Shown: positions 1 to 10,118, counted from the first letter of the stretch. The stretch is DNA of 64,000 nucleotides from Hymenobacter sp. BT18 (GCF_012273015.1 NZ_CP050954.1:1674001-1738000); one strand, 5' to 3'. The notes: generated from the sequence alone by a model not told the origin. Numbers and translations are program-made.

Positions 1-636
1 GCCCTCAACTATCTGCATAAGAACTTCCAGCTACTGAGCCTGAGCTATTTGCACGAAACCAACTCCGTCAATCAGGTGGTAACCCAAGATGATAATACCA
101 ATGTTTCGACCAGCACTCCCCAGAACCTGGCGCAAACTACTACCCTAACTCTCAGCTCGGGCGGCCACACCGCTATTACCCAATGGTGGGGAGCAGATAA
201 CGAGCTGAGTGGCAGCTATAGCCGGGTGAGCACGCCGGTGGAAGGCCGCCCCCTGCGCCTGGCTCGCTATAGCTGGGCCCTAAGCTCCACGCACACGTTC
301 AGCCTCCCCCGCAGCTACAAACTCACGGTGAGCGGCGACTACAACTCCCCTGCCGTGATGGGGCTGTTTTATACACGGGCCAATGGTCAGCTCAGTCTGG
401 CCCTGAAAAAGCAGTTTCGGGCGGAGCGCGGCACGCTCAGCCTCCGCGCCAGCGACATACTCAATACCAGTCGTTTTCGCAGCACGTTGCGCTATAACAA
501 CGTAAACCAGACCTGGAACAACCAGTGGGAAAGCCGCCGCTTGTCCTTGGTGTGGACCTGTAAAATCGGGAGTGGCAAAACCCAAACCCGCCATGCCGCT
601 GCCTCGGCCGACGAGGAAGGCCGGGTAGGCCACTAG
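1..636 (+). CDS. C-terminal part of an outer-membrane beta-barrel protein (partial)
   Basis: The reading frame is already open at the first base and ends at TAG 634-636, so the gene begins outside the window. A TTG at 49 is only an internal codon. The 211 visible residues alternate polar and hydrophobic/aromatic residues in short strands separated by turns (for example WWGADNELSGSYSR and SYKLTVSGDYNSP), and end in a strand like the one that closes barrels of the Bacteroidota 'outer membrane beta-barrel family' (TonB-receptor-like). A Gly/Ala/His-rich tail of about 25 residues follows. The ligand cannot be told. The downstream gene is convergent. Confidence 0.7.
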   Translation, partial: ALNYLHKNFQLLSLSYLHETNSVNQVVTQDDNTNVSTSTPQNLAQTTTLTLSSGGHTAITQWWGADNELSGSYSRVSTPVEGRPLRLARYSWALSSTHTFSLPRSYKLTVSGDYNSPAVMGLFYTRANGQLSLALKKQFRAERGTLSLRASDILNTSRFRSTLRYNNVNQTWNNQWESRRLSLVWTCKIGSGKTQTRHAAASADEEGRVGH

Positions 637-679
637 CGTCTCCTGCACCATACGGCCCGGCAAAAGCAGGCGCCCGCCC

Positions 680-3568
680 TTAGTGCGCAATAGTTACGTA
701 GCCCTTATACTGGCGCTGGTTGGTGTAGCGGATCAGGTAGAAGTACACCCCAGCCGGCAGGCCTCCCCCATCCCAGCGGAAGCTGCGGCTGCCCGATTCG
801 TACACCGGCTTGCCCCAGCGGTTGAAGATCTGAATACCGGCAAAGCGCTGGGCGCAGTAGTCGGGCGGCAGGGTCGGCAGCTCAAAGAAGTCGTTACGGC
901 CGTCCTGGTTGGGAGTGAAGATGTTCGGGGGCGTAAACGCCGTTTCGTCGGGGTTGGCCACGGCAAAGCGCACGGTCTGCTCCCGGGGCTGGGGGCGGCA
1001 GGCGCCTTCCTGCAGGGCAAACACCACGGCGTACTCCCTTCCCAGCGGCAGGGTGCAGGCCGGCGTCCAGCGGAAACTGCCCGTGGCCTGTCCCCCGGCG
1101 GAGCGGGCCGTAAACTGCATGCCGGCGGCCGCCAGGTCGAAGCCTACGCCCCGGGCCGTGAGTGTGAGCGGGTTGCCCTCCGCATCCTGGCCCGTCACGG
1201 GTGCTTCCAGAGTGCTACCCGGCAGCAGGGTAATCGGTGCGGCCGCCGTAAACAGCGTAGAAGCCAGCGCCGGGGGCGTATTGGGGTCGTCTATCTGCAG
1301 GGTCACCACTTGTTCGTCCGTGCCCGGCACACCGCAGGGCAGGTCGGTGGCCGTGAAGGTAAAGGCGTAGCTGGTCTGGCCCGGCGCGGGGCAGGGCACC
1401 TGCCAGCGAAAGTGGCCGCCCAACCGCTGCGCGCCCGGCTCCAGCGTAAGCTGTGCCCCCACCGCGGCGGCGTCGAAGCCATTGCCCACCATGCCCAGCT
1501 CCAGCGGTTGGTTTTCCGGGTCGGTAGCCAGCAAGTCGAACGCCACTACCTCCCCTACCCGAACGCGCACGGGGGCTATGGTACTGGCCGTGGTCGTTAG
1601 CACCGGGGGCTCATTGCGGCGCTCTATCTGAATGGGAATCGTCAGGCTCGTTGCCTGGGTGCTGTCGCAGGCGCGCGAGGAAGCCGTGAAGGTGAATGTG
1701 TAGAGCGACTGGTCGATGGATGGGCAAGGCACCAGCCAGGTAAAGACCCCGTCACTGGTGCCCGGGCCGGTTTCCTGCGTGAGCGTGGCCCCCACGGCTA
1801 CGGGCGAAAACCCCTGGCCGGTCATCGTGAGCGTCACGGCGTCCTGGTCGGCATCGGTACCGGCCAGGGTAAAGCGCAGTACCTGGTCGGGGCGTACCAC
1901 CAGCGGGCGGGTGGCCCCGGCCGTGGTGGTGAGTTGGGGTGGGACATTCGTGTCGTCAATTTCCACCACGACCACCAGCGTGTCGGCCTGCACCCGGTCG
2001 CAGGGTTTGGCGGCTCCAATGAACCGAAATGCGTACCGCGTTTCTCCGGCCACGGGGCAGGGCACGCGCCAGCGGAAGCGCCCGCGCACCTCTTCTCCTA
2101 CGGGGGTGGTTTCCAGTTCCGCGCCCAGGGCCAGGGCATCAAAGTTCACCCCCTGCAGGGTCAGCGTCAGCGGGTCCTGGTCTGCGTCGCGGGCAAACAC
2201 GTCGAAGCTTACCAGGTCCCCGGGCTTGGCGCGCTGGGGACTAGCGGCCGTGGTACGCACTGCGGGTACTTCGTTGGGGGGGGCCGTGGCCATAAAGGCC
2301 ACCCGCACCGTATCACGGCGCGGCAAGCTGCAGCCGTTGTCGGCGACTACCACATCCAGCAAAAACACCTTGCCCCCTGTATCAATGCAGTTGGCAAAGC
2401 ACAGCTCGGAGGCCAGGGTATCGGGGGCGCCGGCGGTGCGCACGGTGCCTTGGGTAAGTGAGAGGGTGGGCAGCGGCCCCCGGAAGTTAACCGGCTGCAG
2501 AGACAACGTCAGCTGGGAAGCGGCGTCGGGGTCGGTAAAGCGCAGGGGCAGGCAACGATCCGGGCCGGGCACCAGCCGGAGCGTATCGCGGCCGGGCACG
2601 TAGGCCCGCGTTTGGTTGGGCAGCCAGGCGGTGAGCGAAGGCGTCTGGTTGGGCGGGCAGTTGAGCACTTTCAGCTGAAAGTCGCGCTGCACCTCGCCCA
2701 GCTTCACGCCCTGCCGGTACTCCAAGCATTTGATGCTGAACACGAACAGTCCCAACCGGGACGGGCGCACCTGCAATTGCCCGGTGCGACGGTCGATGAT
2801 CAGGGCCGGGGAGCCCAGAATCTGGGCGGCTGTGCTGTAACCCGGTAGCCAGCGGATAGGCTGGTAGGGCGCCGCCGAGGGCACATCGGGCTTGGGGTCG
2901 ATGGCGTCTGAACGGCCATTCAGCGGCGTAGCCAGCTCGTAGACCAGGGAGTCCCCGTCGGCATCTTCGCCCCCGAAGTTGAAGTAGAACAACTCCCCCT
3001 TGCAGGCATAATCGCTCAGGGGTGGAAAAATGCGGGGCGTGGAGTTGCGTAGCACTTGCCCATTCCGCACCACGGGCGGAAATTCCAGGTAGAATACCTG
3101 GGCGGCATCAGCGGGACTTTCAATGTTATTGATGGTGCCGTTGCGGCAGCAGCGCTCCACGGCCGCGTAGTAGCCCCGGGCGTCGGCGTAGGTAGCCGCC
3201 GGCAGGTCGACTAACAGCGTGTACACCAGCTTACGCGTCCGGAGGGAGGGTGACTCACACTCGGGGTTGGTGTAGGCCACAAAGGCGTCGCTGGCTAAGG
3301 GCAGGCTCACGGCCTGCAACAGTTGGTGGGTGCTCTTGGCAAACAAGCCCACTGTCAGATTCTGGTCCAGGGCTCCGGCGCTGCCATTGATATCGTCGAA
3401 GTACAGGTTCAGCGTCAGACGGTAGGTGTCGCCGCTCTGGTGCTGCAGCTCCAGTTCCCCACCCACAATGTGTGTGGCCCGGGCCGGGCCGGCCAGCAGC
3501 AGAAGTAGCAGTACGCAGCTGGCTTTCAGGCAGCAGAAAAGTCGACCAGAGAATAGCGGTAGAGGCAT
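680..3568 (-). CDS. Large secreted protein with cadherin/Ig-like repeats and type B T9SS (gliding-motility-associated) C-terminal domain
   Basis: 962 residues. A hydrophobic Sec signal peptide (about residues 10-31) ends at ARA, and the mature protein starts with THIVGGELELQ, the usual N-terminus of a Bacteroidota surface-protein family. Four related repeats of about 110 residues follow (about 430-875). Each opens with a PP-x-L-T-T-T-like strand, has a D-A-D/D-P-E loop like a cadherin calcium site, and contains an F-x-W-x-V-P-C-P core with paired cysteines. The last 85 residues (NIFTPNQDGRNDFF, FNRWGKPVYES, WDGGGLPAGVYFY) are the CHU_C/type B sorting domain recognised by T9SS. It is probably an adhesin-like or structural surface protein; its ligand is unknown. 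Confidence 0.9.
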   Translation of the reverse strand: MPLPLFSGRLFCCLKASCVLLLLLLAGPARATHIVGGELELQHQSGDTYRLTLNLYFDDINGSAGALDQNLTVGLFAKSTHQLLQAVSLPLASDAFVAYTNPECESPSLRTRKLVYTLLVDLPAATYADARGYYAAVERCCRNGTINNIESPADAAQVFYLEFPPVVRNGQVLRNSTPRIFPPLSDYACKGELFYFNFGGEDADGDSLVYELATPLNGRSDAIDPKPDVPSAAPYQPIRWLPGYSTAAQILGSPALIIDRRTGQLQVRPSRLGLFVFSIKCLEYRQGVKLGEVQRDFQLKVLNCPPNQTPSLTAWLPNQTRAYVPGRDTLRLVPGPDRCLPLRFTDPDAASQLTLSLQPVNFRGPLPTLSLTQGTVRTAGAPDTLASELCFANCIDTGGKVFLLDVVVADNGCSLPRRDTVRVAFMATAPPNEVPAVRTTAASPQRAKPGDLVSFDVFARDADQDPLTLTLQGVNFDALALGAELETTPVGEEVRGRFRWRVPCPVAGETRYAFRFIGAAKPCDRVQADTLVVVVEIDDTNVPPQLTTTAGATRPLVVRPDQVLRFTLAGTDADQDAVTLTMTGQGFSPVAVGATLTQETGPGTSDGVFTWLVPCPSIDQSLYTFTFTASSRACDSTQATSLTIPIQIERRNEPPVLTTTASTIAPVRVRVGEVVAFDLLATDPENQPLELGMVGNGFDAAAVGAQLTLEPGAQRLGGHFRWQVPCPAPGQTSYAFTFTATDLPCGVPGTDEQVVTLQIDDPNTPPALASTLFTAAAPITLLPGSTLEAPVTGQDAEGNPLTLTARGVGFDLAAAGMQFTARSAGGQATGSFRWTPACTLPLGREYAVVFALQEGACRPQPREQTVRFAVANPDETAFTPPNIFTPNQDGRNDFFELPTLPPDYCAQRFAGIQIFNRWGKPVYESGSRSFRWDGGGLPAGVYFYLIRYTNQRQYKGYVTIAH

Positions 3569-4456
3569 AGCACACGGAAAGGACCCCGGAGCTTTGCGGA
3601 CACCTGAGCAGAATGAATACTAGGTAAGCGCACCTGCACCTTGAAATGGGGCGCGGCCCGCACCACAGGGCCAATGACTACTGACTTTGGGGAAGCTCCG
3701 CGGGGCCCATCGGGCATCAGCAGGAAACGCAATTTATAGTCGACTGTCCGTAAGTATGCTTCTGCGGCCGCTGCTGGCACATGGCCTTGCTGAAACTGCC
3801 AAACAACCCGAGCTTGTAGTGTACCCGGAGTTCATTGCTGCACCAGACCGCTGATCGTAAACAGACGCATTTCCTGCTGTGTATACCCGTTATCGGCTTA
3901 CCTGCTGGTAGCTACTGCGGATGCCCAGCCCGGGTGGCAACTCAGCTGAAGCTCGAAGGTAAAAGTTTTGGCCTAAAAGTAAGGCGGCAACCAGCCAGGC
4001 CAGCGCCAGGGGTGATACCAGCTTAAGCAACCAAGCTCCACCTGCCTAGTGAGCAGTTGGAACACCCTATTACTAGGCGCGCCCCAGCTACAAAGCTAGA
4101 CCAGCGGCGGGTGACGTTAGCCGGGCGAGGTGTCTTTATATAATAATATATGGTTAAAATATAAATAATCAACTCATTACAATTGGATATAAAAGTAAAA
4201 GAAAATAACCTTACTATGTTTACACCCCGATAGGCCAAGCTTTATTCCTATTAATCTATTGGCGTTCAGATTACTAGTTTATACCCCTCATTCTGCCTGC
4301 CTGGGCTCCATGACATACTTGTAGGGCTGATTTAGTGGGGATGACAATTCCTTGTACATACTTGTCCAAGCGCGCTTGCACTCATAGCTACCCAGTGGTT
4401 GCCTTACTGACCTACCTGTTTCGCTGATTTTCAAATTTTTTCGCACATCTCTCTAC
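3569..4456. other. Intergenic region with an AT-rich island
   Basis: About 890 bases between two divergently transcribed genes for T9SS-secreted proteins. I see no convincing gene: short open frames here have no recognisable domain, start context or codon pattern. Roughly 4128-4215 is strikingly AT-rich (runs such as TATATAATAATATATGG) against GC-rich surroundings. It may hold regulatory DNA for the T9SS gene starting at 4457 or be a remnant of transferred DNA. Confidence 0.5.
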
Positions 4457-7400
4457 ATGAAAACAACCTTACGGTCTTCCTTACCCGTTTTCCGGAGCCA
4501 AGGCTTGTCCGCTACGCTAAGCTCGTCACGAGCGGGGCACCTGGGACGCTGGCTTCTGGCTTTGCTTCTGCTCATTAGCTCCTTCACGGCGCAGGCGCAG
4601 ACCCTTAACAGCACGGTTGCCGTGTCCGACAACACCCCGGACCCTGGGCAGACAGTTACATACACGCTTACCGTAGTAGCCAATTCGAACACGGCCCAGG
4701 GCACGAACGTGATTGGCACCGTAACGCTGGGCGGCACGGGCGCAAGCCAAGTCAGCCTCGCCAACATCACAGTAGGCAGTATTTCCAATAGCGGAACCTA
4801 CACCGCTAGCACAGGGGTGGTCCGGTTTGAGCTGGGTAGGCTCAACGGCAGCTCCGCTGGCCGCACAGCCACACGCACGTTCACCGTCACGTTTGCTACC
4901 CCGCTTACCGCCGGGGCCCAGTTGCTAGCTACCGCCAGCGCATCGCTCAGCGGTGCCACCACCGGCACGCAGGGCACCGTTACGGCTACCGTAGCCAACG
5001 TGGCGCCGGTGGCGGCCGTCAAGGCTTACTCCATGGTGAACACGGATGCCCGCACCCTGGTTGCCCTGTCCGCCACTGATGCAAACGGCGCGGCCACTGT
5101 TAGCGGGTATACCTTCACTGTGCCCAGCACAACCCTGGGCTCCTTTTACCTGGCAAGCACCGGGGGCACAGCTTTAGCTACGGGCTCCAGAAGCTTAAGC
5201 GCAAGTGAAGGCGCCAGCCTTTATTTCCAGCCCAGCGGTACGGGTGTCGGCACGGTAAGCACCACCTACCAGGCAACGGATGGCACCAATACCTCGGGGG
5301 CCGTAGCCCACTCCATTGCCGTAACGGGTACTGATATAGCCACTACCACTGGAAGTACGCCCGCTGCGGGCGCTACGGTAGCCGCAAGCACCGGCAGCCT
5401 CTCGTTTACGGCCACCACTACTACCACCAATGCCTCAGCCGCCAGAGGCGTGGTGCAGCGCATTGTGCTCACCAACATTGCCGCTGGCACGCCCCAGTCG
5501 GCTTTCACTACCAGCTCTACCACACCTTCGGCGGCCGTAGCTTATAGCCAGACGGGCACTACGGCCACGTTTACGTTTACCCTTCCCGGTACGCTGGCCG
5601 GTAGCGGAGGCGCTACTACCGCTACGGTTACGTTTCCGGCCTCCCTTAGCGTACCCACCGCCACTACCGTGGCAGGAACCACCACCGGTACCGCCGACAA
5701 TGACACTGGCACCACCGGAAACAATGCCGGGGGCAGCCGCTCTATTACCATCGACCAGGCGCCCGTAGCGGTGGCCAAGACCACTAGCTTGCTTAGCAAC
5801 GCGGCGCGCACTCAACTCCAGGCCTTCTCGGCCACTGACGTGAACGGGGCAGCCACCATCACGGGCTATGCCATAACACTGCCAGCCACCAATAGCTATG
5901 GGGCTTTTTACCGCACTGCCTCGGGTGGCCTGCCCGTATCAGGCTTACAAACGTTTACTGCAGCCGAAGCCAATACGCTTTACTTCGAGCCCAACGGCAC
6001 GGGTGCGAGCGGCACCTTGGCCCTGACCTACACGGCCACCGACGGCAGCAATACCTCGGCTACGGCCAGCTACACAGTCACGATTACGCCCGCACCCGTC
6101 ACGCTCAGCGGCCGGGTGTTTGAAGACGTAAATTACGGCGGTGGCAGCGGCGTAGATTACGCCACCGCCAATGCCAGTGCCGCTGCCTCAGGGTTTCCCC
6201 TCACCGAAACCGGCACTGGCGCTACCGACCGGATTGGCCGGGGCGGAGCCCGCGTAGAGCTCTACAATGCCGACGGCTCCTTCAACCAGGCTACGACCAC
6301 CTCGACGGCCGGCGTTAGCGGTGCCACTACCAGCGGCCGCTATAGCTTCACCAACTTGGTGGCCAACACTACCTACTCTGTCCGGGTCGTTACCGGCACC
6401 GTCACCTCCGTACGCGGAGGCAGTGGCCTGGTAGGCGTGCCTACCTACGTGGGAGCCGGCCCTACCGCCCCTGAGCGCGTGGGCGGCACCAACCCGGCCC
6501 TGGCCGACGCGGGCAATAACACGGGAAATCTGAGCGCGTTGGCCAATGCGCAGGTGCTGTACCAGTTCGCCACCGGAAATGCGGGCAGTACCACCACCGG
6601 CGTAGACTTTGGCTTCAACTTCGATGTGATAGTTAATACCAACAACACGGGCTACGGTTCCTTGCGGCAGTTTATAACCAATGCCGTAGCCCTGGCAAAT
6701 ACCAACCTCGATCAACGCCCTTTCAACAACTATGGCACGCCCACCGGAACCGACTTTGCAGCCGGTGACGAAACGTCCATTTTTATGATTCCCGGCGGCA
6801 CGGAGCGGCCGGGCTTGCGGAGCGGTCTGGCTACGCAGCTGCGCGACGCGGCCGGTACACTCACTTCCAGCGGGAACCGTCGGGCGCTGCTCACCCTCAC
6901 CGCCGTTTTGCCCACGCTGAGCACTACCAACACGATTATCGACGGCACTACGCAGACCACACTGCTGGATTCCAACACCGGCCAGATTGGTACTGGCGGG
7001 ACGGTTGGGCGCGAAGCTAAGCCGCTGCGCAAAGTAGATGCCCCCGAAGTGGAAATCGTGCAGACCGCCTCTGTCGCTACGTTTGTGGTAACGGCCAGCA
7101 ACACCACCCTGCGCGGCTTTGCCGTGCACGGCGGCACGCAAAACGTAGAAACAAGCGGCGCCGCGGTAACCAACTTCGTTGCCGATGGGATTCTGGTGGG
7201 CATCAACGCCTACACCCTGGCCGCACCAGCTGCCAACCCCACCACTTCGAATGGCCTCTACCTGATGAACATTTCGGGGATCATCAAAAACAGCATCGTT
7301 GCCTACGTGGGCAACTCAGGCCTTAAGCAGTCTAACGGCAAAAACATTAGCGGGAGCGGCTATACCATCACGCAAAACGAGTTTGTGGAAAACGGCCGTA

Positions 7401-8866
7401 CCACGGCCGGCGGTGATGCCATGAGCTTCGGCGACGTGGCAGCCGTTGGCGACGCAGCGCCCTTGCTGATTGAAGAAAACCTGATTCGCCTCTCTAATAG
7501 CAGCGGTATTCAGTTTGAGATTGGCAGCATAGCCAATAACATTATTCGGAATAACACCATCTCTGAAAACGGGGAGGGTGGGCTTTCCTCCTCCCGGCTC
7601 GAAGGCTCCGGTATTCACTACCTGGCGCGCAATGCCAGTGTGTTGAGCGATAATTCTGACCTGATCGAACAAAACATCATTGTCAGCAACCAGTCGTCCG
7701 GCGTGGTGCTCAATGTCGGCCAGCGCAACGTCCGGATTTCGCAGAATGCCATTTACGACAACGGCAGCCGAACGGACGCCGGCGCCAAAGGGCTGATCAG
7801 CATTGATTACACGGCCGGCAACCGCTTTGTAGGCAACAATGGCAACGGCGGGGCTGATTATGGCCAGGGCGACGGCGTAACTCCGAACGACGGCCGGGTG
7901 AATTGGCTGAATGGCGCCCCTTACGCCAACCAGCCCAACTCCGGCATGGACTACCCGGTTATTACGAGCATTGCAAAAACGTCTGCGGGCAAGCTGCAGA
8001 TAACGGGTTACGTAGGGTCGGCGCCGGGCCAATCGATTTTTGGCGGGGCCACCATTGAGATTTTCAGCGCCAACGACGTCGATGCGAATCAGAACGGGCC
8101 TACAGTAGTAGGCGGCAGTGATAATGTTGCGCACGGGGAAGCACAAACCTACATCGGCACTATTACTGCCGCGGCCGATGGCACCTTCAACGTTACCCTG
8201 GATGAGGTTGAAGCCACCATTAACGTAGGGGACAACATTACGGCTACGGCTTACCTGCCCACTTATGGCACCTCGGAGGCCGGGGTAAACCAGGTGAGCA
8301 CATTCGTTATTGTACTCCCCGTTGAACTGACGGCATTCACCGCGAAAAGCACGGGAACCCAGGCGGAGCTGACGTGGAAAACGGCTATTGAGCGAGACAA
8401 TGACCGCTTCGAGGTGGAGCGCAGCCTCGATGGGCGCCAATTCGTTCAGATTGGCCAAGTAAAAGGCCACGGCTCCACGAGCAGCGCGCATACCTACACG
8501 TATACCGACCTACGCATCGGTCAGCAGACCAGCCTGGCTTATTACCGGCTTAAGCAGGTGGATACAGATGGCACTACGCGTTACTCCCAAGTAGCCACCG
8601 TGAGCTTTGCTGCTCCCGCCACCCCCGGCCTCACGCTGCACCCCAACCCGGCCACCGCCCATAGCACCCTCAACCTAAGCAAACTACCCGCTGGTAACTA
8701 CCAGGTCACCATTACCGATATGCTTGGCCGGGTAGTCCGGACCCACGTGGCATCTTCCCAGGAACCCCTGCGGCTGGATATAAACAGCTTACAAGCCGGC
8801 ACCTACAACGTGCTGATTCAAGGCAAACAAATTCGCCTGACCAGCAAGCTTGTGAAGCTAAACTGA
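4457..8866 (+). CDS. Giant secreted protein with beta-helix region and type A T9SS C-terminal sorting domain
   Basis: 1469 residues. The N-terminus has a long basic stretch and then a hydrophobic segment ending in TAQAQ, a signal peptide. Residues about 50-180 resemble a DUF11-like conserved-repeat domain. Two repeats (about 180-290 and 430-545) share the core A-x-T-D-x-N-G-A-A-T and a Y-F-x-P-x-G-T-G motif. A SdrD-B-like domain (GRVFEDVNYGG) lies near 550-660. A right-handed beta-helix-like region with many N-x-I and N-x-S rungs covers about 800-1200. LPVELTAFTA begins an FN3-like segment near 1287, and the last 80 residues (LHPNPA, LPAGNYQVTITDMLGRVV, LQAGTYNVLI) form a type A sorting domain. 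The role is adhesive or polysaccharide-binding at best guess. Confidence 0.9.
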   Translation: MKTTLRSSLPVFRSQGLSATLSSSRAGHLGRWLLALLLLISSFTAQAQTLNSTVAVSDNTPDPGQTVTYTLTVVANSNTAQGTNVIGTVTLGGTGASQVSLANITVGSISNSGTYTASTGVVRFELGRLNGSSAGRTATRTFTVTFATPLTAGAQLLATASASLSGATTGTQGTVTATVANVAPVAAVKAYSMVNTDARTLVALSATDANGAATVSGYTFTVPSTTLGSFYLASTGGTALATGSRSLSASEGASLYFQPSGTGVGTVSTTYQATDGTNTSGAVAHSIAVTGTDIATTTGSTPAAGATVAASTGSLSFTATTTTTNASAARGVVQRIVLTNIAAGTPQSAFTTSSTTPSAAVAYSQTGTTATFTFTLPGTLAGSGGATTATVTFPASLSVPTATTVAGTTTGTADNDTGTTGNNAGGSRSITIDQAPVAVAKTTSLLSNAARTQLQAFSATDVNGAATITGYAITLPATNSYGAFYRTASGGLPVSGLQTFTAAEANTLYFEPNGTGASGTLALTYTATDGSNTSATASYTVTITPAPVTLSGRVFEDVNYGGGSGVDYATANASAAASGFPLTETGTGATDRIGRGGARVELYNADGSFNQATTTSTAGVSGATTSGRYSFTNLVANTTYSVRVVTGTVTSVRGGSGLVGVPTYVGAGPTAPERVGGTNPALADAGNNTGNLSALANAQVLYQFATGNAGSTTTGVDFGFNFDVIVNTNNTGYGSLRQFITNAVALANTNLDQRPFNNYGTPTGTDFAAGDETSIFMIPGGTERPGLRSGLATQLRDAAGTLTSSGNRRALLTLTAVLPTLSTTNTIIDGTTQTTLLDSNTGQIGTGGTVGREAKPLRKVDAPEVEIVQTASVATFVVTASNTTLRGFAVHGGTQNVETSGAAVTNFVADGILVGINAYTLAAPAANPTTSNGLYLMNISGIIKNSIVAYVGNSGLKQSNGKNISGSGYTITQNEFVENGRTTAGGDAMSFGDVAAVGDAAPLLIEENLIRLSNSSGIQFEIGSIANNIIRNNTISENGEGGLSSSRLEGSGIHYLARNASVLSDNSDLIEQNIIVSNQSSGVVLNVGQRNVRISQNAIYDNGSRTDAGAKGLISIDYTAGNRFVGNNGNGGADYGQGDGVTPNDGRVNWLNGAPYANQPNSGMDYPVITSIAKTSAGKLQITGYVGSAPGQSIFGGATIEIFSANDVDANQNGPTVVGGSDNVAHGEAQTYIGTITAAADGTFNVTLDEVEATINVGDNITATAYLPTYGTSEAGVNQVSTFVIVLPVELTAFTAKSTGTQAELTWKTAIERDNDRFEVERSLDGRQFVQIGQVKGHGSTSSAHTYTYTDLRIGQQTSLAYYRLKQVDTDGTTRYSQVATVSFAAPATPGLTLHPNPATAHSTLNLSKLPAGNYQVTITDMLGRVVRTHVASSQEPLRLDINSLQAGTYNVLIQGKQIRLTSKLVKLN

Positions 8867-8880
8867 GCAGGATGAACACA

Positions 8881-8916
8881 AAAAAGGCTCTTCCCCTTAC
8901 AGGAAGAGCCTTTTTT
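8881..8916 (+). terminator. Intrinsic terminator after the T9SS gene
   Basis: An 11-12 bp stem (AAGGCTCTTCC / GGAAGAGCCTT) with a short loop is followed by seven T residues, 15 bases after the stop codon. Confidence 0.9.
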
Positions 8917-9165
8917 TATGCCGTCAGGCTACGTGGCCCTACTGAAAGAGCCGAGCCAGCAGCCCGGACTTGGCCAGCCTAACGGGAGCGGCACAGTAGC
9001 TTGCCGGTTACCATCCACCACGAGTCGGGTTTCCCGGCAACCATTCTGTTTCCGGATCTGGAGCCCACTGCCGGAAAGCGGCCGAGGCAAGGGTAGTCTG
9101 CTGTCTTAGGCCGGCAGCCCCTTGCTCCTGGGTGCTATGTGAAGAACAAGCCTGTTTCCAGCCCC
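8917..9165. other. Intergenic region, no gene seen
   Basis: Between two terminators. A short open frame (8918-9109) begins inside the terminator's T-run and shows no protein-like composition. I see nothing else here. Confidence 0.5.
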
Positions 9166-9210
9166 TAACAAAAAAGGCGCCGACCTCACGGTCAACGCCC
9201 TTTTTGTTAA
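9166..9210 (-). terminator. Intrinsic terminator of the M57 protease gene
   Basis: An inverted repeat (AACAAAAAAGGCG...CGCCCTTTTTGTT, with an inner GACC/GGTC stem) lies just downstream of the stop of the minus-strand gene. Runs of T follow on both strands, so it could work in both directions. Confidence 0.8.
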
Positions 9211-9221
9211 GCTATCCGGTA

Positions 9222-10019
9222 TTAGTACAGGTAGTTAAGTGCCGTCTTGTCGTTGGCGTTGAAGTAGCGGTTTTGGCCGCTGCCAATGCAGGCCAGCATC
9301 CAGGAGTTTGGATCAGCGGCCGAGGGCGTGCCGGGAATCAGGATAGCGCCCACGGTGCTGGCTCCTTCGTTGGAGGTAGAGCCACCGCAGCTATAGGAGC
9401 GGTCCATGTAGTCGGTGTGGCGGAAGCCGATGCAGTGGCCAATTTCGTGGGCAATAATAGTAGCCGCGTAATTCAGGTTAGGGTTCGTCCCAATGGCGCG
9501 GGTATTTACATTCACCTGGTTGTAGGGAGCACCGGCTGCCGTGGGGAAGCCAGCCGAAGCCAGGTAGCTGCCGTTAGCAGTCGTGAGTACGATGTTACCG
9601 CCCGAGGCCACGCGCGAGAACGTCAACGAGAGGTTTTCGGCATTGTAGCGGCGCACTACTTCATCCACCACGGCGGCGTAGGAAGAAGGCATTTTGTTGG
9701 AAAGGCTGATCGTGATGTTGCGCGGAGCGGCTACCAAGTTAGTGGTGCGGTACTGCTCCTCCCCGCCTACGCGCAGCAGTTTGCCATTGCTGTAAGCAGC
9801 GGCCAGGTCGCGGTCAGTCAGGCGAATGTCTCCTTCTACGATGTATGCGTCGCCATCGCGCTGCACGTTAGCCGTGCTGAAACCCAAAGCCTGGATTTTA
9901 GCCAGTGACTCCGGCGTAACCTGGTCTTTAGCAATTTCAGTTTTCTCGGCGCAGGAGGCAAGCAGAGAACCGGCCAGGGCGAGCATACCCAGCTTAGAGG
10001 AGAAAGAAGAAAACTTCAT
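9222..10019 (-). CDS. M57-family zinc metalloprotease, lipoprotein
   Basis: 265 residues. The N-terminal hydrophobic segment ends in the lipobox L-L-A-S-C (Cys23), so it is probably a lipoprotein. The zinc motif HEIGHCIGFRH is at residues 191-201, followed by T-D-Y. This H-E-I-G-H-x-x-G-x-x-H form with a following Asp is typical of the dual-action HEIGH metallopeptidases (MEROPS M57) of Bacteroidota, whose length is similar. The region before it (100-190) forms the usual N-domain with an edge strand for peptide binding. The natural substrate is unknown. It is a single gene with its own terminator and a palindrome upstream. Confidence 0.9.
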   Translation of the reverse strand: MKFSSFSSKLGMLALAGSLLASCAEKTEIAKDQVTPESLAKIQALGFSTANVQRDGDAYIVEGDIRLTDRDLAAAYSNGKLLRVGGEEQYRTTNLVAAPRNITISLSNKMPSSYAAVVDEVVRRYNAENLSLTFSRVASGGNIVLTTANGSYLASAGFPTAAGAPYNQVNVNTRAIGTNPNLNYAATIIAHEIGHCIGFRHTDYMDRSYSCGGSTSNEGASTVGAILIPGTPSAADPNSWMLACIGSGQNRYFNANDKTALNYLY

Positions 10020-10089
10020 AAGAATGTGGGGGTGGTGTGAAAGAAATGAATTGAAAAGAGTGCTGAAAATCTATGACTTTTTTGTCGAA

Positions 10090-10118
10090 TTCGAAATTAA
10101 AACTAAATTAATTTCGAA
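10090..10118. promoter_or_regulatory. Perfect 10-bp inverted repeat, candidate operator
   Basis: TTCGAAATTA (10090-10099) and TAATTTCGAA (10109-10118) are exact reverse complements separated by 9 bases. The dyad is about 75-100 bases upstream of the M57 protease start in AT-rich DNA. The arms have no following T-run in either direction, so a protein-binding site is more likely than a terminator. The regulator is unknown. Confidence 0.45.

Noticed and set aside
683..1600. A 305-codon plus-strand open frame opposite the T9SS type B gene
   Set aside because: It overlaps a clearly real gene on the other strand and has shadow composition (Arg/Gly/Gln/His-rich), typical of antisense reading in GC-rich DNA.
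3526..3780. A short frame between the two T9SS genes that might be a gene remnant
   Set aside because: It overlaps the 5' end of the T9SS type B gene and has no recognised similarity.
8918..9109. A 63-codon frame after the T9SS type A gene
   Set aside because: It starts in the terminator T-run and has no protein-like pattern.
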